DNA of 64,000 bases, from contig NZ_JARGNA010000001.1 of NCBI RefSeq assembly GCF_030167905.1, forward strand, positions 186,001 through 250,000, in the 5' to 3' direction. The notes below the pieces were generated by a model that worked only from the letters and a program-made list of their open reading frames with translations, had not been told where the DNA came from and searched no databases. Made by a program: the position numbers and the translations under genes. Each line of letters opens with the position of its first letter. The first letter of the stretch is position 1. Positions 18,037 to 27,144 of the stretch are shown one piece after another. This DNA comes from Flavobacterium terrisoli. Lineage in GTDB: Bacteria > Bacteroidota > Bacteroidia > Flavobacteriales > Flavobacteriaceae.

Positions 18037-18897
18037 TTAACCCTTCAATGCCTCTGCTCCTCCTACAATCTCTAAGATCTCGTTAGTAATTGCTGCCTGA
18101 CGCGCTTTATTATAAGTTAACTTCAATTGGTTTCTCAATTCGGTTGCGTTGTCTGTTGCTTTGTGCATTGCCGTCATACGCGCTCCGTGTTCAGCAGCGA
18201 ATGAATCGCGAACTGATTTGTACAATTGTGTTTTCAATGATTTTGGAATCAAAGTCAATACAATTTCTTCTTTTGAAGGTTCAAAAATGTAATCTCCGGT
18301 TGAAACAGGCTTGTCGGAAGCGATTGGCGCTAATGGCAGGAATTGCTCTGTCTGAACGATTTGAGTTGCTGCATTTTTGAATTGGTTGTAAACGATTTCG
18401 ATTTTGTCGTATTCACCCGAAACGAATTTCTCAGTCAAAACGTTAGCGATTTCGGCAACATTATCAAAAGTCAAGTCATCAAATACTTCGCTTTTATTTT
18501 CGATTACCGTATTTGATTTTCTGAAAAAATCGTTTCCTTTTTTACCGATGGCAAAAAAGTCTACTTGTTTTCCGGCGTAACCATCAGCAACCACTTTTGC
18601 CTGCTTGATTACGTTAGTGTTAAAAGCACCACACAAACCACGGTTTGAAGTAATCGCTACAACCAACACTTTGTTTACTTCGCGTTGTGTAGTGTATTGT
18701 CCACCGGCATCTCCATCTAAAGTAGCACTAACGCTTTGTAATAATTCCGTTAATTTTTCGGCATAAGGTCGCATCGCTGTAATGGCATCTTGTGCTTTTT
18801 TCAACTTTGCGGCAGAAACCATTTTCATCGCCGATGTAATCTGCATCGTCGACTGAACGGAAGTAATTCTATTACGGATTTCCTTTAAGTTTGCCAT
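18037..18897 (-). CDS. atpG: F1Fo ATP synthase gamma subunit
   Basis: 286 residues, normal length for gamma, the rotating central stalk inside the alpha3beta3 head. The N-terminal helix (MANLKEIRNRITSVQSTMQI, then TSAMKMVSAAKL) and the C-terminal helix (ARQAAITNEILEIVGGAEAL) are the conserved coiled pair. The internal SNRGLCGAFN motif is present. Last gene of the operon, separated from atpA by 82 bp of AT-rich sequence that holds an inverted repeat. Confidence 0.97.
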   Translation of the reverse strand: MANLKEIRNRITSVQSTMQITSAMKMVSAAKLKKAQDAITAMRPYAEKLTELLQSVSATLDGDAGGQYTTQREVNKVLVVAITSNRGLCGAFNTNVIKQAKVVADGYAGKQVDFFAIGKKGNDFFRKSNTVIENKSEVFDDLTFDNVAEIANVLTEKFVSGEYDKIEIVYNQFKNAATQIVQTEQFLPLAPIASDKPVSTGDYIFEPSKEEIVLTLIPKSLKTQLYKSVRDSFAAEHGARMTAMHKATDNATELRNQLKLTYNKARQAAITNEILEIVGGAEALKG

Positions 18898-18910
18898 TTA
18901 TATTATTTTA

Positions 18911-18962
18911 AATTATAAATTCTGAATTATAAATTATGGAGACCATTTAAAATTTATAATTC
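18911..18962. repeat. AT-rich inverted repeat in the atpA-atpG spacer
   Basis: GAATTATAAATT (18924-18935) and AATTTATAATTC (18951-18962) form a perfect 12-bp inverted repeat around a 15-base loop. AATTATAAATT also occurs as a direct repeat at 18911 and 18925. The other atp gaps in this operon are shorter, apart from the one after atpE. It may be a dispersed palindromic element or a transcript-stability hairpin. Confidence 0.6.
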
Positions 18963-18979
18963 AAAATTTAAAATAATTC

Positions 18980-20557
18980 TTAGTTATATTTCGCTGAAAT
19001 TTCTTTAGCCGTTTTCTCTAAAACATCAGTAATGTTATCATCTAACTTACCGGCTTTTAAAGCATTTAAAACATCTCTGTGTTTGTTGTTCAAGTACTCG
19101 ATAAAGTCTCTTTCGAATTCTTTTACTTTGTTTACAGGAACGCTTCTCAACAAGTTTTTAGAACCAGCGTAGATGATTGCTACCTGATCTTCAACAGTAT
19201 AAGGATCATTTACGGCTTGTTTCAAGATTTCAACGTTTCTTCTACCTTTTTCAATTACGTTTAAAGTAACCGCATCCAAGTCAGAACCGAATTTAGCGAA
19301 CGCTTCCAATTCACGGAATTGTGCCTGGTCTAATTTCAATGTACCTGCTACTTTCTTCATTGATTTAATTTGAGCGTTACCTCCAACACGTGATACCGAA
19401 ATACCTACGTTAATTGCCGGACGAACCCCAGAGTTGAATAAATCACCATCCAAGAAAATCTGTCCGTCAGTAATCGAAATTACGTTGGTTGGGATGTACG
19501 CAGAAACGTCTCCCGCTTGTGTTTCAATGATTGGTAAAGCTGTTAATGAACCGCCACCTTTTACGATTGGTTTCAAGGTATCCGGTAAGTCATTCATGTT
19601 TTTTGCAATATCGTCATCCGCAATCACTTTACAAGCTCTTTCCAATAAACGGCTGTGTAAGTAGAATACGTCTCCAGGATAAGCCTCACGTCCCGGTGGT
19701 CTTCTTAACAACAAAGACACCTCACGGTAAGCAACAGCTTGTTTTGATAAATCATCATAGATAATCAAAGCCGGACGACCTGAATCTCTGAAATACTCTC
19801 CGATAGCAGCACCTGCCATTGGAGCATATACCTGCATTGGAGCAGGATCTGAAGCGTTAGCTGCAACGATTACCGTGTAAGCCATAGCGCCTTTTTCTTC
19901 TAATGTTTTTGCAATACCTGCTACTGTAGAAGCTTTTTGCCCAACAGCAACATAGATACAGAATACTGGTTGCCCAGCATCATAGAATTCTTTTTGATTC
20001 AAGATAGTATCGATACAAACCGTTGTTTTTCCTGTTTGACGGTCACCAATAACCAACTCACGTTGACCTCTACCTACAGGAATCATCGCGTCGATTGACT
20101 TGATACCTGTTTGTAACGGCTCAGTTACCGGTTGACGGAAGATAACTCCAGGAGCTTTTCTTTCCAATGGCATTTCGTATAACTCTCCACCGATTGGTCC
20201 TTTACCGTCGATTGGCTCACCTAGTGTGTTTACTACACGACCTACGATTTGCTCACCTACTTTCAAAGAAGCGATACGTTGTGTTCTTTTTACGATTGAA
20301 CCTTCTTTAATACCTGTTGATGGTCCTAAAAGTACAACACCCACATTGTCTTCTTCTAAGTTCAAAACGATAGCTTCTAATCCGTTTTCGAATTGTACTA
20401 ACTCACCGTATTGTGCGTTTGATAAACCATACACACGAGCGATACCATCACCTACCTGAAGTACTGATCCAACTTCTTCTAAAGTAGCACCAGATTGAAA
20501 TCCTTCTAATTGTTTTTTTAATATTGCTGAAATTTCAGCAGCTTTAATTTCCGCCAT
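18980..20557 (-). CDS. atpA: F1Fo ATP synthase alpha subunit
   Basis: 525 residues, full length. Nucleotide-binding P-loop GDRQTGKT at 171-178, the alpha-type DELSEED-equivalent region and the Arg-finger segment [10 protein letters not shown] are visible. Alpha carries the non-catalytic nucleotide sites of the F1 head and supplies the arginine finger to the catalytic beta subunit. Beta and epsilon genes are not in this window; in Bacteroidota they usually form a separate atpD-atpC pair. Lies 22 bp after atpH. Confidence 0.98.
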   Translation of the reverse strand: MAEIKAAEISAILKKQLEGFQSGATLEEVGSVLQVGDGIARVYGLSNAQYGELVQFENGLEAIVLNLEEDNVGVVLLGPSTGIKEGSIVKRTQRIASLKVGEQIVGRVVNTLGEPIDGKGPIGGELYEMPLERKAPGVIFRQPVTEPLQTGIKSIDAMIPVGRGQRELVIGDRQTGKTTVCIDTILNQKEFYDAGQPVFCIYVAVGQKASTVAGIAKTLEEKGAMAYTVIVAANASDPAPMQVYAPMAGAAIGEYFRDSGRPALIIYDDLSKQAVAYREVSLLLRRPPGREAYPGDVFYLHSRLLERACKVIADDDIAKNMNDLPDTLKPIVKGGGSLTALPIIETQAGDVSAYIPTNVISITDGQIFLDGDLFNSGVRPAINVGISVSRVGGNAQIKSMKKVAGTLKLDQAQFRELEAFAKFGSDLDAVTLNVIEKGRRNVEILKQAVNDPYTVEDQVAIIYAGSKNLLRSVPVNKVKEFERDFIEYLNNKHRDVLNALKAGKLDDNITDVLEKTAKEISAKYN

Positions 20558-20579
20558 TTTGATATATCTTTAATGGTAA

Positions 20580-21107
20580 TTAATTACTAAATTCTCTTCT
20601 TAATTCCTGCAGTCTGTTGGCCACAGAAGCGTTGTATTGTTTGTCCCCTATTCTCAAAATAAATCCACCGATGATGGCCGGATCTACGATGTTTTCGATA
20701 GTTACTTTTTTATTTGAAATCTCAGCCACTTTAGCCAATACTTTACTTTGCAAATCGGCAGTGATTGGGAAAGCTGTAGTTACTTTGGCCACTTCAACAC
20801 CATTCATTTCATCAAATAATGTATTGAACTGAGCAGCAACTGCTTCTAATATTTCAAATCTTTTGTTTTCCTGAAGCAATCTGAATAGAGAATTGGTTTC
20901 TGACTGAACATTGGCAAAAACTTCTTTCAAAGCGCTCATCTTCACTTCTGAAGAAATGATTGGGCTTGATAGAAATTGGCTTAGTTCAGCGCTTCCGTCT
21001 ACCGAAGCAACGATTGACAACATGTCGTCGTTTACTTTAGCAGCGTTTCCGCTTGAAACCGCAGTTTCTAAAATTGCTTTCGCGTATCTAATCGCAGCTC
21101 TAGACAT
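20580..21107 (-). CDS. atpH: F1Fo ATP synthase delta subunit
   Basis: 175 residues, normal for delta (OSCP-like), which joins the top of F1 to the peripheral stalk. It starts with the typical RAAIRYAKAIL helix and ends with the conserved strand-turn IDPAIIGGF-like segment (VDPAIIGGFILRIGDKQYNA) and the short terminal helix. Situated 4 bp after atpF and 22 bp before atpA. Confidence 0.95.
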   Translation of the reverse strand: MSRAAIRYAKAILETAVSSGNAAKVNDDMLSIVASVDGSAELSQFLSSPIISSEVKMSALKEVFANVQSETNSLFRLLQENKRFEILEAVAAQFNTLFDEMNGVEVAKVTTAFPITADLQSKVLAKVAEISNKKVTIENIVDPAIIGGFILRIGDKQYNASVANRLQELRREFSN

Positions 21108-21111
21108 AAGA

Positions 21112-21612
21112 TTAATTTAATTTTACGTCACCTAACATTTTCTCAACCAATTTGGTTTGAGCTTCTTTGTTAGATAATTCATCTTTTAATAATTTTTCAG
21201 CGATGTCTAATGACAAAGAAGAAACCTGAGATTTCAATTCAGCCAAAGCGGCATTTTTCTCGCTTTCGATAGAAGCTTTTGCCTGCTCGATCATTTTTTG
21301 ACCGGCTGTTTGTGCTTCAGTTTTAGCATCGTTGATCATTTTTTCTTTAATTTCACGAGCTTCCTTAATCATAGAGTCACGCTCTAATCTTGCTTCAGCT
21401 AATAATTTCTCATTATCTGATTTTAGATTTTGCATTTCCTTTTTAGCACTTTCTGCAGAAAGTAAAGCATTTTTAATACCTTCTTCTCTTTCATTAACTG
21501 CGTCAAGAATAGGTTTCCAGGCAAATTTTTTCAAAAGGAAAATAAGTCCAAGGAACAATACTGTTTGCATGATGAACAAACCCAATGAAAACTGTCCAAA
21601 TAATTCTTCCAT
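21112..21612 (-). CDS. atpF: F1Fo ATP synthase b subunit
   Basis: 166 residues. One membrane helix near the N-terminus (about 11-28) is followed by the motif KFAWKPILDAVNEREEGI and a long charged helix up to about residue 130, the peripheral-stalk dimer. A single b gene is present with no b' copy nearby, so the stalk is likely a homodimer. Separated from atpE by 80 bp that contain a strong hairpin. Confidence 0.96.
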   Translation of the reverse strand: MEELFGQFSLGLFIMQTVLFLGLIFLLKKFAWKPILDAVNEREEGIKNALLSAESAKKEMQNLKSDNEKLLAEARLERDSMIKEAREIKEKMINDAKTEAQTAGQKMIEQAKASIESEKNAALAELKSQVSSLSLDIAEKLLKDELSNKEAQTKLVEKMLGDVKLN

Positions 21613-21649
21613 TATATTATATCTTTAATTTTAATGATGTTTAATAGTT

Positions 21650-21686
21650 AAACAAAAGCTACAACCAACCGTTATAGCTTTTGTTT
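21650..21686 (-). promoter_or_regulatory. stem-loop between atpE and atpF
   Basis: AAACAAAAGCTA and TAGCTTTTGTTT pair perfectly over 12 bp around a 13-base loop, 6 bp past the atpE stop. The base of the stem is A/T-rich with weak U-richness behind it, so it could be a partial terminator or an mRNA stabiliser. Either would favour the c subunit, which is needed in many copies per complex. Confidence 0.65.
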
Positions 21687-21692
21687 GTTTTT

Positions 21693-21917
<225 letters not shown>

Positions 21918-21920
21918 TTA

Positions 21921-23108
21921 TTAATGATGAGCCGCTTCATGATGCTCATCGTGGTGATGCTCTTCTACAGCCGCTCCGAAATAAAGCGCTGCCAACATCG
22001 TGAAAATATAAGCCTGTAATAATGCCACCAAAATTTCTAATAATGACAATACAAACGCCAGGAAGAACGATAACGGACTTCCGATTGGGCTATTAAATGT
22101 GTACATCAAGGCAATCAAACTCATTAATACAATGTGTCCCGCTACCATATTCGCGTACAAACGAATCATCAATGAGAATGGTTTGATAATAGTTCCCAAC
22201 AATTCGATGGGAGCCAAAATAAACTTCATTGGCACCGGCACTCCTGGCATCCAGAAGATATGTCCCCAATAATCTTTCTTAGCGGTAAAGGTAGTAATCA
22301 AATAAGTAATTAAAGCCAATGAAGCTGTAATTGCAAGGTTACCTGTGATGTTTACTCCAAGCGGAGTCAAACCGAACATATTTAAGAACCAAATAAAGAA
22401 GAAGATGGTCAATAAAAAGCTCATGTATTTTTTATAATGTTTCTCTCCAATGTTTGGAATAGCAATATCATCTCTGATATAAAGAACGATTGGCTCAAAG
22501 AATCTTCCTGCTCCAGTAGCAATAGATCCGTTTTTCTTATATGATTTACCCAATCCTCTGAACAAGAAGAACATCATTATTCCAACAATCAAAATCATCA
22601 AAACGCTTTTGGTGATAGAAAAGTCAATTGGTTTTGCATTGGTCACATGACCTTTGGCGTCTTCTGTGAAAGTTCCTTCAGCATCTGTTTTGTAAACTAA
22701 ACCATCGTGGTGGTTTATTCTGTAATAGTTCCCGTTTGATTCGGCTACCGCTTCTCCGTGGTGAAATTTGGAAGAAGAGAAAACATGTAACCCACCATCC
22801 CATAGAATTACCGGTAAAGGGAAACCCACATGTGTCGGATGCTCTTCTCCTCCATAGGTAAAGAGTGAAAAATCGTGAGAATCCATCAAGTGGTGCTTAA
22901 TGTATGCTTTTCTTTCTAAATCTGCTTTTTGCTCTTCGGTTAAATTTGCCGTTTCAGCTTCATGACCGTGTCCTTTAGCCTCAACAGCATGAGCGGTTTC
23001 AGCAGCAACAGCAGTTGTGTCACCGGTTGGATTTGCAGCACTAAATAGAGGAAGACAAGCCACTAAAGCAGCTAATATAAATTGGAGTGGTTTTCTTGAA
23101 ATCACCAT
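21921..23108 (-). CDS. atpB: F1Fo ATP synthase a subunit with long exported N-terminal extension
   Basis: 395 residues, against about 250-270 in most bacteria. The core, residues about 160-380, has the expected membrane helices and the essential Arg316 in LMIRLYANMVAGH. In front sits a signal-like segment (about 1-25) and about 135 residues of hydrophilic, His-rich sequence (GHGHE, KFHHGE, INHHDG), presumably periplasmic. The C-terminus is EEHHHDEHHEAAHH. Long a subunits of this kind occur in Bacteroidota. First gene of the atp operon. Confidence 0.95.
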   Translation of the reverse strand: MVISRKPLQFILAALVACLPLFSAANPTGDTTAVAAETAHAVEAKGHGHEAETANLTEEQKADLERKAYIKHHLMDSHDFSLFTYGGEEHPTHVGFPLPVILWDGGLHVFSSSKFHHGEAVAESNGNYYRINHHDGLVYKTDAEGTFTEDAKGHVTNAKPIDFSITKSVLMILIVGIMMFFLFRGLGKSYKKNGSIATGAGRFFEPIVLYIRDDIAIPNIGEKHYKKYMSFLLTIFFFIWFLNMFGLTPLGVNITGNLAITASLALITYLITTFTAKKDYWGHIFWMPGVPVPMKFILAPIELLGTIIKPFSLMIRLYANMVAGHIVLMSLIALMYTFNSPIGSPLSFFLAFVLSLLEILVALLQAYIFTMLAALYFGAAVEEHHHDEHHEAAHH

Positions 23109-23148
23109 ATCTGATAATTAACTTAATTAACGTTTTTCAAATTTGGTG

Positions 23149-23156
23149 CAAAAGTA
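23149..23156 (-). promoter_or_regulatory. -7 box TACTTTTG for the atp operon
   Basis: The minus strand reads TACTTTTGCACC about 40 bp before the atpB ATG, a full match to TAnnTTTG followed by the common start-region CACC. Upstream is strongly A/T-rich but lacks a TTG at 19 bp. Placed after the stop of the small membrane-protein gene, so the atp genes can be transcribed independently of sprE. Confidence 0.6.
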
Positions 23157-23224
23157 CAATATTAATTAATATTAAAAAGTATATGTTTTATTTTTTTTGA
23201 TAGAATTATCAATTTAAAACAGAA

Positions 23225-23623
23225 TTATTGTTTATTATTTAAAATTCTGATAATTACAAAGGTTTCTATTGTCAAAAAGTAAATAAAAATGATAAAAAAA
23301 CTCATTTTTTCAGTTGGGGTTTTTGGCAGGTTCGCGGCCAATATTGGTTTTAAAAACAAATAAGCAATTACCATCTTCATCGTAGTGATAAATAAAAAGG
23401 CGTAACCCACTGAATTGATGTTGGTCTGTTTGATTTTTTCCAGGATTAAAATCATTTGTGCCGAAAAGAAAAAGAAAAACAAATACAGCAAAGGAATGGA
23501 GTAGATAAATCCTTCTTCATAAACCTTGGGGACAAAAAAATAGAACAATGCCTTATGGACTATAAAACCAATTATCCCTAATGATAATAGGGTAAAAAGA
23601 TGCTTGAATTTATCTAAATTCAT
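23225..23623 (-). CDS. small four-helix membrane protein (DUF6168-like), ATP synthase neighbour
   Basis: 132 residues with four hydrophobic helices (about 10-30, 40-60, 72-92 and 103-125) and no soluble domain. I think it belongs to the DUF6168 group seen in flavobacteria between AtpZ/AtpI and atpB, but recognition is by position and size. AtpI-type proteins help assemble the c ring, so a similar role is likely. One base separates it from the preceding gene. Confidence 0.75.
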   Translation of the reverse strand: MNLDKFKHLFTLLSLGIIGFIVHKALFYFFVPKVYEEGFIYSIPLLYLFFFFFSAQMILILEKIKQTNINSVGYAFLFITTMKMVIAYLFLKPILAANLPKTPTEKMSFFIIFIYFLTIETFVIIRILNNKQ

Positions 23624-23624
23624 G

Positions 23625-23855
23625 TTACTCGTTATCTGATTTGTTAATTTCCTTCAACTGCCGGTTGATATTGTAAAAAGCGATAATAACGCCAACTATC
23701 GTTAAAATCTTTACATAAACGCTGTGTGTATTGGGATACTTTTCGTCGAGCCAACGACCGAAATAGGCAAACAAGAAGATAATAACACCCATTTGGATTG
23801 GAATGTTAATCAGAGCCAACCATTTGTTACGCTGTTTTTTCTTCGGATTGTCCAT
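23625..23855 (-). CDS. AtpZ/AtpI-family protein
   Basis: About 76 residues from the second Met (23855); a longer form starts at 23876. Two membrane helices (LINIPIQMGVIIFLFAYFG and VYVKILTIVGVIIAFYNIN) with the conserved GRWLDEKYP between them identify the family, which assists ATP synthase assembly or Mg2+ supply. It overlaps the 3' end of the bactofilin gene in another frame by 29-50 bp, indicating coupled translation. Confidence 0.85.
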   Translation of the reverse strand: MDNPKKKQRNKWLALINIPIQMGVIIFLFAYFGRWLDEKYPNTHSVYVKILTIVGVIIAFYNINRQLKEINKSDNE

Positions 23856-24228
23856 GGCTTTGAAGGTTTTTGACATGGGGTTTCATGACGCAGGATGCGC
23901 TGAATTCTGCTCCGGGTTCAACTGACAATTTACCGCAAATCACCTCACCTTTGATATGGGATTTTGATTTGACATTGAGGATTTCCTGGACTTGTATCTT
24001 ACCTTCAAAAACGCCTTCGATATCGGCATTTTTACAGATAATGTCGCCTTTAACGCTTCCTGCAGGACCAATCACGATTTTTCCTTTGGATTGAAAGTTA
24101 CCAATCAAATGGCCGTCCAAACGGAAATCTGCAGGAGAAACAATATCACCATTGATGGTTGTTCCTTCCACAATCCTGTTGGTTTTTCCTAAAAGATCTG
24201 TATATGATTTTGGACTTTTCTCAAACAT
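23827..24228 (-). CDS. bactofilin (polymer-forming cytoskeletal protein)
   Basis: 133 residues from the ATG at 24228, 7 bp after the sprE stop; a longer frame would run into sprE. The bactofilin core, a right-handed beta helix, covers about 15-110, with the regular pattern GTTINGDIVSPADFRLDG and VKGDIICKNADIEGVFEGKI. Bactofilins self-assemble into membrane-linked filaments that place enzymes or secretion parts. Position after sprE and before the ATP synthase assembly genes is typical of flavobacteria as I recall; the functional link is not established. Confidence 0.9.
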   Translation of the reverse strand: MFEKSPKSYTDLLGKTNRIVEGTTINGDIVSPADFRLDGHLIGNFQSKGKIVIGPAGSVKGDIICKNADIEGVFEGKIQVQEILNVKSKSHIKGEVICGKLSVEPGAEFSASCVMKPHVKNLQSHGQSEEKTA

Positions 24229-24235
24229 AACTTTC

Positions 24236-27055
24236 TTATTTTCCTTTAGGTCTCGGTGATTGAGGCGATGGCGGCAATCCCATTCCGCCTTCATTTCCAT
24301 TTTCCCCTTCCGGTAATTTTGGAGACTTACCATTATCAAAAACTTTCTGCATTTCTTTTTTAGGCTCTTCTTGTTTTTGAACCGGTTTTTCTTGTGGCAC
24401 TACAGGCTTTTCAAAGGTTCCGTCCCAGTTTGGTTTGGTTGGATTATCTGTTAGATTGCCCGCTAAAAACTCATCTATATTCTTTTTGATCTGAACAATC
24501 GTATAGTTTTCAGTTGAAATGATAATTGGCACTTCCTGAACTTTATAATCTTTATAATCTTTTAATATCGTAGCAATTCCCGTCGCTAAATCTTCCGAAT
24601 TCATACCGTGAATCACCACAAAATTATCGGTCATTGTATAAATATCCAAAGAAACTGTCACTCTGCTTAAGTCTCTTTCTTTAATCAGTTTGGCAATCTT
24701 TTCCCTAAGGACTTTTGTGCTTTTATCTTCGAAATCTTTGGTACTGTATAATATTTTCCAGTTTTTAGAATCAAGGCTTGACAATTGCAATGCCTGCAAT
24801 TTTGGCAAATCAACCGATATCATTTTCTCGGCTCTTTTGCCTTCTTCGCTATTCGGATAAGTCAATGCCACAAAATTCAGGGCTTTACCATATTCGTCAA
24901 GGCCGGATAATTTTCCAACAATGTTTGCTTTTAACAATTCTAATTTTGGTACAATTTCATCTCCTGTAAATCGGTCAACTGCTGCTTCCGTTGCCTTTAA
25001 AACTTCCTTATAGTCGCCATCCTGATATTGTTTGTAGAGATTTTCATAAACCACATTTGGCGAATCACTGGCTTCCGCTAAGGCGCTATTTGGGTTGTTT
25101 AAGATTTGTGCATATCTCGAATCCGGGAAAGATGTAATGATTCTGGCTTTCATTGCTTCCGCCAATTTGGTCTTGCCCATGAATTCGTAGATTTTATACA
25201 AATTATACATCGATGGCAAGATCAATCTTTCTTCAGGATTGTTTTGCAACAAACGCTCTAATTTGTCTGCAGCCAATTCATATTCCTTGAATTTCTCTTT
25301 GTAGATAATTCCCAATTGGTAATAAGCAAAATTTCTTTCTTTGCTCAAACTATCTATAAGTGTTTGATTGGTTGGTATTTGTTTGATATAAAATTCAGGG
25401 GTGAATCGCTCTTCAACAACAACCTCTTTCGATTCTTTTCCTCCTTCTTTTTCAGCTTCAGCTTCATTATCCTTTTCATTGCTTTTACCCGAGCCTGATT
25501 CTAATCTCCAGTTGTCCTGCAAGGTTCTTTTACCCCAGGTTTTCTGGAATTCCTTTTGTCCGTAGGCTACGGTTGCCGGATTGTAAAAATAAAAAGTACT
25601 TTCTTTTCCGGCCGTATTTGTGGTTGGCACCTTTGGCGCATTTCCTTTTTTAGGATTTCCTTTGTCATCCGACTCAATTTTGCCGTCATTTCTTTCCTTA
25701 TTCTCTTTGATTCTGGCTTCTTTTTCGGCTAATTTTTGTGCTTCGGCTTCTTCTTTTTTAAGCTTTTCGATGTGTTTTTCAAAATAAGCGGTTCGCTCTG
25801 AGCCCGACATTGTATACAATGAAATGATGCTGTCATTTGTTTGCGCTATCGCTTCGTATTTGATTACGTCTTCCAGATTTTCTCTTTTCTTTTTTATCAA
25901 ATTGAATTCACGTGTTCTTGGTTTCAGATAGACCAATGTACTGTCAAAATATTTTCCTGCAGTAAGATACTTTGCCGAATCAAAATAGATATCTGCCAAG
26001 TTTCTGTAATTGGAGGCAATCATGTAAGTATCCTGAGGTGTTTTCTTTTTCAGCGAAATATTGTAGTGCTTTTTGGCTTGCGCCAAATTGTTCTTTTTGT
26101 CATAGAACAATCCCATTTGATGGTGTAAAATATCCAAATATGGGCGGTTTTCCCTGTCCTCAATCAAGTCGTTGAATTTTTTTAAAAAGGCAATTGTATC
26201 GCCTGTTTTGTAATCAAACTGTCCCGCTTGTTTAGCATGCGCCTGAACCACGTATAATCTTGACGCTTTTCTGTTCATGTCGATTACCTCCTGGTATTTT
26301 GCATAAGCGCTGTCTTTGTAACCTAGCTGCTCATACAATTGCGCCAATATGAATCGGTATCTTGCTTTTTCTTCGTTTGATTTGGTGAATTCTGTAGCCA
26401 ATTTGATTTTGGCCACTGCGCTGTCTTTTTCTTCCATATTCAAAAAAGCCTGAGCTAATGCTGCATTAGCATCTGCAAAAACCTGGTCTTTGAATTTGAT
26501 TTCTTTTAGAAGCTTGGTCAGATTGTTAACCGCAATCGCATCATTTTCCAAACGCATATTGGTTTTTTCACGCCAAATTTTTACTTCGTAGATTTTATCG
26601 CTTTTCGGGTATTTGTACAACACATAGTTGAAGGCTTCCAATGCCGGTACAAATCGTTGTTCGTAGTATCTGGATTTTCCCAAAAGCAAGTGCGCTTCAT
26701 CCATTTGAGGGTTTTTCTCTGAACCCTGAATGTTCATCGAATGCTTCTGGATTGCTTTAGTGGCTTTGGTTTCCGCCCTTTCAAAATTGGTGTTTCGGTT
26801 TTCACCTGGCAACATTCTGTCTTCGGTTACCTGCATTCTTTCAATCGGAAGTATTTCCCAAAAGTTGTCCCTGTTTTGTGCTTTTACATCTTCAATACCT
26901 TTATCCAGGGCCATATCGCCATTATACAGGATGTTATATTTAGTGCTTAGCGCATGGGAATTTCTGGAAATGAAGGTGTTTCTTTTGGTAGAACAGGCTA
27001 TCAAAAAAACAAGCAATCCGGTATAGATAAAATATTTAATTGTATTGGTTTTCAA
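24236..27055 (-). CDS. sprE: type IX secretion system periplasmic lipoprotein SprE/PorW
   Basis: 939 residues, starting at TTG (27055) since no ATG lies near. Lipoprotein signal with lipobox LIAC (Cys21), then the family-typical SHALSTKYNILYNGDMALDK and NFWEILPIERMQ. TPR units fill about 110-400 and 570-720, separated by a charged linker (about 440-550). The tail is Pro/Gly-rich. In Flavobacterium SprE and in Porphyromonas PorW are needed for type IX secretion and gliding. Its natural client is visible here: the secreted protein at 35625. A 13-bp inverted repeat lies just upstream. Confidence 0.9.
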   Translation of the reverse strand: MKTNTIKYFIYTGLLVFLIACSTKRNTFISRNSHALSTKYNILYNGDMALDKGIEDVKAQNRDNFWEILPIERMQVTEDRMLPGENRNTNFERAETKATKAIQKHSMNIQGSEKNPQMDEAHLLLGKSRYYEQRFVPALEAFNYVLYKYPKSDKIYEVKIWREKTNMRLENDAIAVNNLTKLLKEIKFKDQVFADANAALAQAFLNMEEKDSAVAKIKLATEFTKSNEEKARYRFILAQLYEQLGYKDSAYAKYQEVIDMNRKASRLYVVQAHAKQAGQFDYKTGDTIAFLKKFNDLIEDRENRPYLDILHHQMGLFYDKKNNLAQAKKHYNISLKKKTPQDTYMIASNYRNLADIYFDSAKYLTAGKYFDSTLVYLKPRTREFNLIKKKRENLEDVIKYEAIAQTNDSIISLYTMSGSERTAYFEKHIEKLKKEEAEAQKLAEKEARIKENKERNDGKIESDDKGNPKKGNAPKVPTTNTAGKESTFYFYNPATVAYGQKEFQKTWGKRTLQDNWRLESGSGKSNEKDNEAEAEKEGGKESKEVVVEERFTPEFYIKQIPTNQTLIDSLSKERNFAYYQLGIIYKEKFKEYELAADKLERLLQNNPEERLILPSMYNLYKIYEFMGKTKLAEAMKARIITSFPDSRYAQILNNPNSALAEASDSPNVVYENLYKQYQDGDYKEVLKATEAAVDRFTGDEIVPKLELLKANIVGKLSGLDEYGKALNFVALTYPNSEEGKRAEKMISVDLPKLQALQLSSLDSKNWKILYSTKDFEDKSTKVLREKIAKLIKERDLSRVTVSLDIYTMTDNFVVIHGMNSEDLATGIATILKDYKDYKVQEVPIIISTENYTIVQIKKNIDEFLAGNLTDNPTKPNWDGTFEKPVVPQEKPVQKQEEPKKEMQKVFDNGKSPKLPEGENGNEGGMGLPPSPQSPRPKGK

Positions 27056-27059
27056 AGCG

Positions 27060-27124
27060 AAACGTATTTTTATAATAACGTGAAAAAGTCATAAATAGTA
27101 TAACTAACTGGTAAAAATACGTTT
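27060..27124. repeat. 13-bp inverted repeat upstream of sprE
   Basis: AAACGTATTTTTA (27060-27072) and TAAAAATACGTTT (27112-27124) are exact inverted copies 39 bp apart. They fill the space between the ABC ATPase stop and the sprE start. The arms could be two operator half-sites or a long-range RNA stem in the sprE leader. Confidence 0.6.
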
Positions 27125-27144
27125 CTTTTTGATATGGCAAAAAA

